Notes: generated by a model not told the origin, from the letters alone. 64,000 nucleotides of DNA from Pandoraea iniqua (GCF_902459685.1 NZ_CABPSF010000003.1:1-64000), one strand, 5' to 3'; counted from the stretch's first letter, positions 43,080-53,630 are shown. Made by a program: numbers and translations.

Positions 43080-44093
43080 TCAGTCCGGATTCGGGGAGAG
43101 TACGGGGGCTCGGTCGGCAAAGAAAATGCCGTGCGGCGAACGGTTTACCGCGATGCGGTCGACCAGTTGTCGCGTGGTCAGGTCGATCACGCCGACGTGG
43201 CGGGCGAAGCGGAACGTTACCCAAAGATAGCGTTTGTCGGCGGAAAGTTCCATATCGTCCGGGCCTGGCATCAGGCCGGTGATGTCGGCGACTTTGGTGA
43301 GCGATTCGTAATCGAGAATGCTGATGGTGCTCTCGACGCGGTTACTCACGGCAATGTGGCGGCCATCGGAGAGCGAGCGGAAGTTGTGCGCGCCGCGTCC
43401 GGTCTGGATGCGCTTGATGACCTTTTGCGTGCGCCAGTCGACCACGGCGACATCGTCTTCACCGGTCATGCCGACGAGCAGATATTTGTCGCCGGGCGTC
43501 ATCCACAGGCCGGCGGGGGTCTTGCCGACGTTCATGCGCCACTTGACGGTCTGCGTGGGCAGATCGATGGCGACGAGTTCGCCCGAGTCTTGCAAGGTGA
43601 CGAAGACCGTTTTGCTATCGGACGAGAAGGTCATGTGGCTGGGCGTCTTGGCCAGCGGAATGCGCTTGGCGACCGTGACGTTTTCGCCGTCGTAGTGATA
43701 GAGGTCCACCCGGTCGAGGCGCAGCGCGGCGGTCACGAACCATTTGCGATCGGGCGAGAAGCCGAGCTGGTACGGATCGTCGATGTCTGCGACCTGACGC
43801 TGGAGCTTGCCGCTGGACGGGTCGAGGAACATGAGGCTGTTCGAGACCGAGTTGGCGACGATGAGCGAGCGTTTGTCGGGGGTGATCATCAGGTGGTGCG
43901 GCTCCTTGCCGGTGGGCATGGTGCCGATGACCTTATGCGTGGCCTGATCGATCAGAGAAAGTTGGGCTGCGCCGGAGTCGAGCACGATGACCGTGCTGGC
44001 GAAGGCAGGCGAGAGGTGGAAACCACCCACAACCAGGGCCGAGATGGACGCCAGAGCGCGCATGCGGCCGAAAAGCTTGGAAGAAAACACCAT
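43080..44093 (-). CDS. YncE-type beta-propeller protein (YVTN family)
   Basis: About 337 aa from ATG 44093; the open frame to 44273 lacks a plausible start. Residues 1-30 form a signal peptide (cleavage after AFA). Seven or so propeller blades follow, with repeats such as 'QATHKVIGTMPTGKEPHHLMITPDKRSLIVANSVSNSLMFLDPSSGKL' and 'KTPSHMTFSSDSKTVFVTLQDSGELVAIDLPTQ', each with the YVTN-type 'T-x-VVxxIxTG…P.G….SPDG' rhythm. It acts in the periplasm. Similar proteins (YncE) bind nucleic acid or partner with oxidoreductases, but no specific ligand can be named here. Co-transcribed with the hydroxylase gene. Confidence 0.85.
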   Translation of the reverse strand: MVFSSKLFGRMRALASISALVVGGFHLSPAFASTVIVLDSGAAQLSLIDQATHKVIGTMPTGKEPHHLMITPDKRSLIVANSVSNSLMFLDPSSGKLQRQVADIDDPYQLGFSPDRKWFVTAALRLDRVDLYHYDGENVTVAKRIPLAKTPSHMTFSSDSKTVFVTLQDSGELVAIDLPTQTVKWRMNVGKTPAGLWMTPGDKYLLVGMTGEDDVAVVDWRTQKVIKRIQTGRGAHNFRSLSDGRHIAVSNRVESTISILDYESLTKVADITGLMPGPDDMELSADKRYLWVTFRFARHVGVIDLTTRQLVDRIAVNRSPHGIFFADRAPVLSPNPD

Positions 44094-44296
44094 GAATGCC
44101 GTAGGGTAAGGCCAATATGAAGCCGACAACGGTGACGCTCCGCCGGGATGCGGACCGCCGACTTGAGAGGTAAACGCACCACCGGGCCGGGCCGTTGACA
44201 AGAAAATGGGACGAAAGGGAGAGGGGGAGCTTTCCGGATTTTGTGGAAGGCGTGCAATCGACGGGGCGAGCAATGATCTCGCTGATGTATGAAAAT

Positions 44297-44320
44297 TAAA
44301 CGCTCACATGTGAGCGTTTA
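44297..44320. promoter_or_regulatory. 24-bp perfect palindrome, operator-like
   Basis: TAAACGCTCACATGTGAGCGTTTA is its own reverse complement over 24 bases, about 204 bases before the beta-propeller gene start. A half-site (ATGTGAGCGGTTA) lies at 44339-44351 and a degenerate half (TAAGCGCTCATG) at 44402-44413, overlapping the padR-family stop. Length and half-site recurrence suggest a TetR- or GntR-type operator for the propeller-hydroxylase operon. The regulator is not adjacent. Confidence 0.55.
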
Positions 44321-44408
44321 TTGTGGATAAAGCTACGTATGTGAGCGGTTAGGCGATTTGTCGATTGAGGTCGGATCCCGTCTGGCAGACAGGCGACGCC
44401 ATAAGCGC

Positions 44409-45008
44409 TCATGTCGACGAAGTGTGATCGCTTTTCGCGCTGACCTCCGTGACCTCCGTGACCTCCACCCCATCCCATTGCTCCAGCAACGCCAGCGCCT
44501 CGCGCGTCCAGTCCAGCCAGCCTTGTTCGTACCTCACGCCGAGCATGAGGATGTGGCGCTGCAACGCCCGTTCCCGGGAGAGTTCAACGCCTGTGGGGAA
44601 ATCGCGGGCTTCGATCGCCCGGTAGGCCGCGAGCTTTTGCGCATGCAATGCCGCACGCCGGCGCAATTCCGGCTGTAGCCCCAACGTCCCCATCGCTGCA
44701 TCGGCCCGCAAACGCACCATCAGGTCGTCGCGCAAATCCGACGGCTCCGTCGGCGTCGCCGCCCACGCCAGCAACTCGTCCCGGCCGCCATCCACCACCC
44801 GATAGACACGCTTGCGTGTTCGCCCCCCGTCCGGCGCGGCCGTCGAGACGATCCACCCGGCAGCCTCCATGCGGGCCAGTTCGCGATAGATCTGCTGATG
44901 CGTGGCGTGCCAGAAGAAACCGATCGATTTGTCGAAACGGCGGGCAAGGTCGTACCCCGAAGAGGATTTCTCCAGTAGCGAGGTCATTAGGGCGTGGGCG
45001 AGCGGCAT
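44409..45008 (-). CDS. PadR-family transcriptional repressor
   Basis: 199 aa from ATG 45008, immediately divergent from the FadH gene. The longer frame reading on to 47120 is an antisense artefact. The N-terminal winged helix is 'LAHALMTSLLEKSSSGYDLARRFDKSIGFFWHATHQQIYRELARMEAAGWI', which is the PadR signature, then 'GRTRKRVYRVVDGGRDELLAWAAT'. The C-terminal helices form the dimerising coiled coil. The tail VEVTEVTEVS is encoded by a 9-bp tandem repeat. Two TATGCAAC-NN-GTTGCATA palindromes lie in the divergent region and are probable operators. Confidence 0.9.
   Translation of the reverse strand: MPLAHALMTSLLEKSSSGYDLARRFDKSIGFFWHATHQQIYRELARMEAAGWIVSTAAPDGGRTRKRVYRVVDGGRDELLAWAATPTEPSDLRDDLMVRLRADAAMGTLGLQPELRRRAALHAQKLAAYRAIEARDFPTGVELSRERALQRHILMLGVRYEQGWLDWTREALALLEQWDGVEVTEVTEVSAKSDHTSST
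44441..44467. repeat. 9-bp tandem repeat in the padR-family gene tail
   Basis: Three head-to-tail copies of TGACCTCCG (last base varied) encode the V-T-E repeats near the C-terminus. It is in-frame, so copy changes would lengthen the tail by three residues. Confidence 0.6.
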
Positions 45009-45037
45009 GCCCGGCAGTGTAGGCACTCTATTCCACC

Positions 45038-45055
45038 TATGCAACCCGTTGCATA
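45038..45055. promoter_or_regulatory. PadR operator 1 (TATGCAAC-CC-GTTGCATA)
   Basis: Perfect 8-base inverted arms with a 2-base spacer, 30 bases upstream of the padR-family start and inside the divergent promoter region. It is one of two sites with the same arms; control by the adjacent PadR protein is inference. Confidence 0.7.
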
Positions 45056-45088
45056 GTGGCCGCCGTCGCCTTAGAATCGCCATCAAAC

Positions 45089-45106
45089 TATGCAACTGGT
45101 TGCATA
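45089..45106. promoter_or_regulatory. PadR operator 2 (TATGCAAC-TG-GTTGCATA)
   Basis: Second palindrome with arms identical to operator 1 and only the 2-base spacer changed. Centres are 51 bp apart, close to five helical turns. It ends 77 bases before the FadH start, so it probably controls that gene. Confidence 0.7.
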
Positions 45107-45107
45107 G

Positions 45108-47204
<2,097 letters not shown>

Positions 47205-47213
47205 TTTACCCCT

Positions 47214-47248
47214 CGGGGAGATGGTCAGTGATTTGGGATGTCTCCCCG
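47214..47248 (+). terminator. Hairpin after the FadH gene
   Basis: Perfect 8-bp arms CGGGGAGA and TCTCCCCG with a 19-base loop begin 10 bases past the FadH stop. A second small hairpin (GCCCCG/CGGGGC) follows near 47289-47303. Lack of a T tract keeps this tentative. Confidence 0.35.
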
Positions 47249-47441
47249 GTGGTGAAACGCACTATGAGACAATGCGCCGTCTCGCTGAATGCCCCGTTCC
47301 GGGGCGTTCGCGGCGTCAACGCGTGAACGCCGTGTGCCGGGCGTGCATTGTCGCCGTCAGCCGTTTGGCCGCTGTCCCGGCTTGCCGCCAGTGACAGTTT
47401 CAAGGGGAATATGTGCCGTTTGGCCGACGGTGTGATCGTGA

Positions 47442-49226
47442 ATGAAGCGCAATTTACCGTCTGCCTCGCCACTGACGGGCCGTCTGCGGTTGCAGAATCT
47501 GGCCATCGTCTTTGTCGTTATCGTGCTTTGCGCCGGGTTGCTGACCTTAGCCTGGCGGTCGTATCAACGTGCCAGCGATGCCGCCCAAGGTTTCGACGCG
47601 CTGCGCGCCACGCTGCTGGCAATGGAGAAGGCGTCTGCCGAACGAGGCCCCGCCAATGCCGTGCTCGGCGCCGACCTGCCGTTGCCGCAGGAGGCTGTCA
47701 CCGCGCTGAGAACCGCGCGAGAGGCCACGAACTCCCAACTCGATCGACTCCTTTACGTGCTCTCGTCCGACCACTGCGAGCGCTGCGGCGGCAGCTTGCG
47801 CGCGGTGGAGAAGGCGCGCCTCGATCTCGCGGCAGCCAGTGCCAACGTCGATCTGCTGGTGCAACGTCCGCGTGAGATGCGCAGCGACGCCGCCGTGCGA
47901 GACGCCGTCGATCGCATGATTCGCGTGATCGCCGATTTCACGCCGGTGGCCTCCACCCGTATCGACATCATCGCGCGCGGTGCCCCCGAGGCGCTGCACT
48001 ACATCATTCTTGCCCGCCTCGCAGCCGATCTGCGCGAATACGCCGGACAACTCGGCTCCCAATTCACCGCCTCGCTCACCACCGGTCAGACGCTGACTGA
48101 GGCCGATCAGCGCGCCATGGAACGGATTCTCGGGCGCATAGAACAGCTGCGCGAAATGATCACGTCGCGCCTGTCCGACCCATCGGAGCTACCCGCCGGC
48201 ATCGTCTCGGCGCTCAACACTCAGTACTTCGGCGCCGGCCTGCATTACGTCGCGACCGTCCGGACCTTGGCGAGTCAGCCGAAACCCGCGCCGTTTTCGA
48301 CGGCAACGTTTGCCCGACAGTACGTGCCGACGATGCGCTCGATCACCGACTTTCGCGATGCCATGCTGACGCTGGCGCAGGAGAAAGTCGAAGCCCGGCG
48401 TACGTCGGCGTTGCACTTGCTGATCGCGACCGCCGTGGTCGAGATCGCCGTGGTGCTGTTGATCTATCTGGTCATGCGCAATTTCCGGCGCAATGTCGTC
48501 TATCCGCTGGAGACCGCCGCAGGTGTCATCGATGCGCTGGCCAAGGGGGATCCGCACATGGCCGTGGTCGGCGAAGAACTCTCGATGCATCGTCCGGAAG
48601 TGCGCACCATGTTCAAGGCGTTGCGCATCCTGCAACTCAGCGGCATCGAGTTGATGCAACTGCGCCGCGAGCGGGCACGGCTGGTCGGCGAGCTGGAAAT
48701 GCTCTCCGACACCGATCCCCTGACGCGGTTGCTGAACTGGCGTGCCTTCGAGCGGCATGCCCGTGCGTTATGCGCCATACCCGCGCCGGGGCGCGTGGCG
48801 CTGATCAAATTCGATATCGATAACTTCACCCAGATCAACGCCACGTGGGGACACCACGTCGGCGACGACGTGTTGCGCCGCGTGAGTGCGGTGTGTCTGA
48901 ACACCTGCCAGCCGGGCGACGTCATCGGGCGTCTGGGTGCCGACGCTTTTGTCGTGCTGGCGCGCGTGCTCGATGAATCGCGTGCGCAGCAGTTTGCCGA
49001 ACTGCTGCGCGGACGCATCGAAGCGAGCACGTTGCCGCTGGGCGATGGCGAGGTGTTGACCGTCTCGGCGAGCTTCGGTATCGCCATGGCCGAACCGGCG
49101 ACGGATGACATCGACCCCGCGGGCGAGCGTGCCGTCGTGTCGTCGGCCGTGGCGGATATTTCCGCATTGCTCAGTCAGGCCGAACGCCAACTGCGTGCGG
49201 CCCGGCAGGCAGGGGCGGGCGCTTAG
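47442..49226 (+). CDS. Membrane GGDEF-domain protein with degenerate active site
   Basis: 594 aa. TM1 at about 18-40 and a second TM at about 325-345 enclose a large periplasmic sensor region with a Cys-pair 'DHCERCGGS' near 107-115. A HAMP-like linker follows (near 365), then a helix (LMQLRRERARLVGELEML) and the GGDEF domain from 'DTDPLTRLLNWRAFERHAR'. The signature is GADAF at 499-503 instead of GG[D/E]EF, so the catalytic Glu is Ala. 'DIDNFTQINATWGHHVGDD' is kept. This may be an inactive GTP- or protein-binding sensor rather than a diguanylate cyclase. Tail-to-tail overlap with the CoA-transferase gene. Confidence 0.85.
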   Translation: MKRNLPSASPLTGRLRLQNLAIVFVVIVLCAGLLTLAWRSYQRASDAAQGFDALRATLLAMEKASAERGPANAVLGADLPLPQEAVTALRTAREATNSQLDRLLYVLSSDHCERCGGSLRAVEKARLDLAAASANVDLLVQRPREMRSDAAVRDAVDRMIRVIADFTPVASTRIDIIARGAPEALHYIILARLAADLREYAGQLGSQFTASLTTGQTLTEADQRAMERILGRIEQLREMITSRLSDPSELPAGIVSALNTQYFGAGLHYVATVRTLASQPKPAPFSTATFARQYVPTMRSITDFRDAMLTLAQEKVEARRTSALHLLIATAVVEIAVVLLIYLVMRNFRRNVVYPLETAAGVIDALAKGDPHMAVVGEELSMHRPEVRTMFKALRILQLSGIELMQLRRERARLVGELEMLSDTDPLTRLLNWRAFERHARALCAIPAPGRVALIKFDIDNFTQINATWGHHVGDDVLRRVSAVCLNTCQPGDVIGRLGADAFVVLARVLDESRAQQFAELLRGRIEASTLPLGDGEVLTVSASFGIAMAEPATDDIDPAGERAVVSSAVADISALLSQAERQLRAARQAGAGA

Positions 49227-50713
49227 GGCCACTCAGGCGTCGCCGTGCCCAGTGCCATCGCCGGCAGCGCCCAATCGACCGGTGTTCCGGCAATCGTCAT
49301 CGGCGTTGCCACACGACGCACGGGGCCCCACGACGTATCTTCGATGCGCGCCGACAAGTCGTCGGCGGTCTCCTCGGCGAGTGGCGGCAGCGGGGGTGTC
49401 GGCGTGCGGTGCGTTACCAGCAGGCGCGCTGTGCGGGCCAGCGACCCACGAATCGTCGCCCCGAGCCCTTGCGTCTGACGCAACCCCAGTGCGCGCACGG
49501 CAGCGGCCGCCATCAGATACCCAGTCGCATAGTCGATGCCTTGTCCGGGCAGCGGCACCGGGCGCGCCGCGTTAGCGGCCTTCATGCCCGCATCGGCAAT
49601 CCCCGCACTCATCTGCAACAGACTGTCGTAGCCCCGGCGTGCGTGCCACGGGCCCTCCCAGCCGTAGGCATCCAGTGACACATCGATCAAGCCCGGGTTG
49701 AGCTCACGCCGGCGCGCGGCACCCAGTCCGAGATGTTCCAGCGCATCGGGCCGGTAGCCGTGGACGACGATGTCGGCGTCGCGCAACAGCGTCTCTAATG
49801 TGGCACGACCGTCCGCCTGCTTCAGATCCAGACGTGCGCAGCGCTTTCCCAGAACGACTTCCGGCACCGTGCCGGGTTCATCCCAGCCGAACGGATCGAT
49901 GCGCAACACCTGCGCGCCGAAGCCCGCGAGAAATCGCGTTGCCGTGGGGCCGGCCAGAATGCGTGTGAGGTCCAGCACGCGAATGCCGGAGAGCGGACGG
50001 CCTGCGAACGGGCGCCACGCGGCAGTACGCGTCGTCGTTGCGCCCGCGTCGAAGGTTTGCCAGTGCAGCAGCGGTTCTGCTGCGACTGCCAGACCTTGCG
50101 GATGGGCGTCCCATTGCGCGAGCGTTCGCATGGCCGCCGCACAGCCACCGTTGGCAACGACTTGGGCTTCCAATGCATCGGCTTGCCACGTCGCGACGGC
50201 CCGCGTCACGGCCTCGCGTTCGCCCGGCACACCGAGGACGGCGAGCGCGGCCGCACGGTGATGCGGCGCGTTGGTGTGCAACCGAATCCAGCCGTCGGCG
50301 GTTGGGTAGTCGCCCGCGATCGGGTCCCAGAGGGGCGACGACGTCCAGCCCTGCGCGCGGAACGACGTCTGAAACCAGAACGAGGCAAGACGCCGGTCGA
50401 CATTTACGGCAGGCAGTGCGACGTCGGCCGCGAGACCGTAGTTGCCCGCTTCACCCGTGCCGAGCGCCGCCACCGCGAGACTCGCCGTGGCGATGGCAGC
50501 GGTCGCGAAATCGGTGAACGGAAATGCGCAGGGCAACGCGCCATGACCGCTGAGGGTGAGCGATGTGGTGTCGATCGGAGGCGACGCCGCCGCTTGATCG
50601 ACTGCACGAAGCATTTCGCGCAAATAGTTGACGACAAAGGTGGAATCGTCGGCGAGCGACACGGTATTGGAGCGCTTGGAGGCGCCATGTCCGCTGGATT
50701 CGGTAACACGCAT
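49223..50713 (-). CDS. Class III CoA-transferase (CaiB/BaiF family)
   Basis: 496 aa from ATG 50713 (GAGGA seven bases upstream). Conserved family text: 'GIRVLDLTRILAGPTATRFLAGFGAQVLRIDPFGWDEPGTVPEVVLGKRCARLDL', 'LRDADIVVHGYRPDALEHLGLG', and 'DAYGWEGPWHARRGYDSLLQMSAGIA'. In the family the catalytic Asp forms an acyl-enzyme; the Asp in the 'RRGYDSLLQ' region is a candidate. An N-terminal stretch of about 230 residues precedes the main domain, so the protein is longer than single-domain (about 400) members. It is divergent from the HTH-citrate synthase gene; together they hint at activation and condensation of an unusual acyl group. Confidence 0.87.
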   Translation of the reverse strand: MRVTESSGHGASKRSNTVSLADDSTFVVNYLREMLRAVDQAAASPPIDTTSLTLSGHGALPCAFPFTDFATAAIATASLAVAALGTGEAGNYGLAADVALPAVNVDRRLASFWFQTSFRAQGWTSSPLWDPIAGDYPTADGWIRLHTNAPHHRAAALAVLGVPGEREAVTRAVATWQADALEAQVVANGGCAAAMRTLAQWDAHPQGLAVAAEPLLHWQTFDAGATTTRTAAWRPFAGRPLSGIRVLDLTRILAGPTATRFLAGFGAQVLRIDPFGWDEPGTVPEVVLGKRCARLDLKQADGRATLETLLRDADIVVHGYRPDALEHLGLGAARRRELNPGLIDVSLDAYGWEGPWHARRGYDSLLQMSAGIADAGMKAANAARPVPLPGQGIDYATGYLMAAAAVRALGLRQTQGLGATIRGSLARTARLLVTHRTPTPPLPPLAEETADDLSARIEDTSWGPVRRVATPMTIAGTPVDWALPAMALGTATPEWP

Positions 50714-50806
50714 GAGGAAGTCCTCGAATGAATCGATAGAAACATCGCAATGAGTCGCGATGCGAGACTGCCGGCGCATTGAAGCTTATGCCGATGGATT
50801 TTATTG

Positions 50807-50830
50807 TCAATATTGATTAACTTAGTCAAT
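50807..50830. promoter_or_regulatory. TCAAT/ATTGA repeats between CoA-transferase and citrate-synthase-like genes
   Basis: TCAATATTGA is a 10-base palindrome and a further TCAAT at 50826-50830 gives three half-sites within 24 bases of an AT-rich divergent promoter. The HTH domain of the neighbouring citrate-synthase-like protein is a natural candidate to bind here. Seen directly; function is inference. Confidence 0.4.
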
Positions 50831-50889
50831 CTATTGCGAATTCATGTGTGAAGTGACGTCTTCAAAGGCGTCGCTAAGCCATTGATGTT

Positions 50890-52086
50890 ATGACAAATTA
50901 TTTCACTGCAAAGCAGGCTGCCGAGCACTTGGGCGTGTCATTGCAAACGCTTTATGCCTATGTGAGCCGGGGGCTGCTGCACGCCGAACCGGGCAAGACG
51001 CATCGCGAACGGCGCTACCGCGTCGTGGACGTTGAGCGGCTGGCGGCGCAGCGCACGCGGGGGCGCAAGCCGAAAGAGGTCGCCAAAGCGGCGTTGGATT
51101 GGGGCACACCGGTGCTCGAATCGGCGATTACGTTGATTGAAGACGGGCGCTGCTATTACCGGGGACGCGATGCGTTGACGATGGCGCAAACGGCATCCGT
51201 CGAAGCGACGGCGGCGTGGCTATGGCAATGCGACGAGGCGACGGCGTTTGGTGACGGCGGCTTGCCGAAGGTATCGGATTGGCCCGTACTGACGCTGGAG
51301 AGCTACCGGGGCCAACGCGCCGAAGCCGCGCTGCTGCCATGCTTTACGGTCGCCAGTGACGATGCCTCGACGGCGATATGGCAGCGCGATCCGGTTCGGG
51401 TTGCGCTGGGCAGTGGCGCACTGTTGCGCTTGATGACGGCATGTCTGCTGGGTACGGCACCAAGCACTGCGCCGATTCACGAGCAGTGCGCAAGCGCTTG
51501 GGGTATCGACGATGCGGATGGCGCCGACTTGATTCGCATGGCGCTCGTACTGTGTGCCGATCACGAGTTGAACGCGTCGAGTTTCACGGCGCGATGCGTG
51601 GCGTCGACCGGTGCGAGCCTACGGGCGTCGGTGATTGCCGGGCTCGCGGCGCTCACCGGTACGCGTCACGGCGGCACCACGGCGCGCAACGAGGCCATGT
51701 GGGAGGAGGTTGGCGAAGTCGATATCGCGGCACGCATGCGCGCGCGGTTGGCGCGCGGCGAGAAGCTGCCCGGGTTCGGCCATCACCTGTATCCGGCAGG
51801 CGACGTGCGTGCGAGCGCGATGCTTGCCCGCGTGCTGCCCGCGCACCCGGCGTGGCAAACCATCATCGACACCGCCGACGCGCTGCTGGGCCAGCGGCCA
51901 TCGCTCGATTTCTCACTCGTGGCGGTTCGTCGGCATTTGCAACTGCCGCTGGGCGCAGCGTTTGGCCTGTTCGCGCTGGGCCGCACCATCGGCTGGATCG
52001 CGCATGCGCTTGAACAACGCGAGAGCACGCGCCTGATCCGGCCGCGCGCGGCTTACGTCGGCGTGCCGCCTTCGGGAGACGACTGA
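50890..52086 (+). CDS. Citrate synthase family protein with N-terminal HTH domain
   Basis: 398 aa. Residues 1-35 are a MerR-like HTH: 'MTNYFTAKQAAEHLGVSLQTLYAYVSRGLLHAEP' followed by 'RERRYRVVDVERLAAQ'. A citrate synthase-like fold occupies about 70-395: 'VLESAITLIEDGRCYYRGRDAL' and 'VIAGLAALTGTRHGGTTARNEAM' (the 'HGG' active-site His segment), then 'LPGFGHHLYPAGDVRASAML' (second His region) and 'FSLVAVRRHLQLP…FALGRTIGWIAHALEQ'. Domain fusion suggests a metabolite-sensing regulator, or a synthase that binds its own promoter. Divergent from the class III CoA-transferase. Confidence 0.87.
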   Translation: MTNYFTAKQAAEHLGVSLQTLYAYVSRGLLHAEPGKTHRERRYRVVDVERLAAQRTRGRKPKEVAKAALDWGTPVLESAITLIEDGRCYYRGRDALTMAQTASVEATAAWLWQCDEATAFGDGGLPKVSDWPVLTLESYRGQRAEAALLPCFTVASDDASTAIWQRDPVRVALGSGALLRLMTACLLGTAPSTAPIHEQCASAWGIDDADGADLIRMALVLCADHELNASSFTARCVASTGASLRASVIAGLAALTGTRHGGTTARNEAMWEEVGEVDIAARMRARLARGEKLPGFGHHLYPAGDVRASAMLARVLPAHPAWQTIIDTADALLGQRPSLDFSLVAVRRHLQLPLGAAFGLFALGRTIGWIAHALEQRESTRLIRPRAAYVGVPPSGDD

Positions 52087-52124
52087 TCACGACGACTGAT
52101 GCCGCCCGCCCGGCAGCACCGAGT

Positions 52125-53630
52125 TCACTGCGGCACGGGCGTGCGCTGGCGTTTGAAGATCACGCGGTCGACGGCCCAGACGAGTGCCATCGTCGCGCCC
52201 ATCAACGGGAACACGCAACCCAGTACCCACATGCTGATCGTCCAGCCGCGCATGGGCGGACGCGTCTGACTGCGCGACGGTGCCCCCAGCGAGCGCGCCG
52301 GCCGCCGAATCCACCACATCGCCGCCCCCGTCGCCGCCATCGCAAAGAGGCCCATCGAGATCAGCGCGCACAACCACTGATTGGCTGCGCCGAAGTAGCG
52401 TCCCATGTGCAGCGAGGTGCCATACGAGATCGCTTGCGCGACACCGCCGTACGCGTCGTAATCGATGTCGTTGAGCACTTTTCCGCTGTACTGATCGATA
52501 TGCAGCGTGCGCTCCACACGTGGGTCAGCAGGGAAGTACGACACGGTGTAGACCCCGTCGGGACGTGACGGCACCACGAGGCTGTAGCCGCTGGCAACGC
52601 CGTTGCGCGCCGCGATATCGATGACGCGATCGATCGGCAGTGCACCCTCGGCGCGCAGTTGTGTCGGTGACATGCCCATAGCGCCCATGCCTTCGTGGCC
52701 TGCATGACCTTCGTGCGCTTCGTGACTTTCGTGCCCCGCGTGGCCCTCATGGCCTGCATGCCCCGAAGCAGCAGACGTCGGCACGTTCGTATCGCCGACT
52801 GCCCACGGCATTTGCGTGAGCGGGAGATCGTCCATCTTCATCGGCCGTGCGGGAAGTTGCGAGCGCACCGGCGCTTCGCCCCATGCACCGGGCGGCGAGC
52901 CCATGCCCGCTTGCGTCGCCAGTGCCTTGAACTGCTTGCCCCACGAGCCCGACCACGGCAGGCCCGTCAGCACGAATGCCAGACCACCCGCCGCGAGCCA
53001 CAAGCCCGCAACACCATGCAGATTCCGCAGCAGCGGGCGACCGCGCAACTGCAAGCGAGGGCGCAACACATTGGCCCATGAGGTGCCGCCTCGCGGCCAC
53101 CAAAGGGCAACGCCGGTCGCCAGCATCACGAGTGTCCAGCAGCCGGCGAGCTCCATGAGCAACTCGCCCGGCTTGCCCAGCATGAGCGAGCGATGCAACT
53201 GGCGCACTTGCGCCATCAGCCGGTTCTGCACGCTGAGCGTGCCGAGTACCGTGCCCGTGTACGGGTTGACGTAGACGCTTTCGCGTTCGCCGCCGGGCAG
53301 CTTGAAAATGAATTCGGCACTGCGGGCCGGGTCGCGATTGACCTCCACCGAACTGATTTGCGCACCCGCCGGCAGCGACGCGGCGGCGCGCTCCATCAGC
53401 GTTTGTTCGGCCAGTCGCGGTGTGTTCTGAGCGGTGACGATCAAACGGTCGTGATACAGCCACGACTCGATTTGCGGCTGGAAGACATACAGCGTGCCGG
53501 TGATTGCCAGCACCATGAGCCATGGCATGACGAACAGGCCCGCGTAGAAATGCCAGCGCCAGAGGGTGCGGTATTGGCTAGCCGCGCCGGCCGATTGGGC
53601 TTCGCGCGCCGGGGTGTAGGGAACTTGCAT
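52125..53630 (-). CDS. PepSY-domain membrane protein with His-rich insert
   Basis: 501 aa. TM helices at about 27-50, 160-178, 205-225, and two near the C-terminus (about 415-440 and 470-490), with PepSY domains between ('ERAAASLPAGAQISSVEVNRDPARSAEFIFKLPGG' and 'PIDRVIDIAARNGVASGYSLVVPSRPDGVYTVSYFPADPRVERTLHIDQYSG'). This is the PiuB/iron-regulated membrane family. Residues 291-315 are a metal-binding His run with HAGHEGHAGHESHE text. Such proteins accompany siderophore or copper systems. The DUF2946 gene lies just upstream in the same direction (148-base gap). Confidence 0.88.
   Translation of the reverse strand: MQVPYTPAREAQSAGAASQYRTLWRWHFYAGLFVMPWLMVLAITGTLYVFQPQIESWLYHDRLIVTAQNTPRLAEQTLMERAAASLPAGAQISSVEVNRDPARSAEFIFKLPGGERESVYVNPYTGTVLGTLSVQNRLMAQVRQLHRSLMLGKPGELLMELAGCWTLVMLATGVALWWPRGGTSWANVLRPRLQLRGRPLLRNLHGVAGLWLAAGGLAFVLTGLPWSGSWGKQFKALATQAGMGSPPGAWGEAPVRSQLPARPMKMDDLPLTQMPWAVGDTNVPTSAASGHAGHEGHAGHESHEAHEGHAGHEGMGAMGMSPTQLRAEGALPIDRVIDIAARNGVASGYSLVVPSRPDGVYTVSYFPADPRVERTLHIDQYSGKVLNDIDYDAYGGVAQAISYGTSLHMGRYFGAANQWLCALISMGLFAMAATGAAMWWIRRPARSLGAPSRSQTRPPMRGWTISMWVLGCVFPLMGATMALVWAVDRVIFKRQRTPVPQ

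Noticed and set aside
52680-52780. Repeat-like sequence considered as a CRISPR-like array
   Set aside because: It is an in-frame His-rich coding repeat with no regular spacers.
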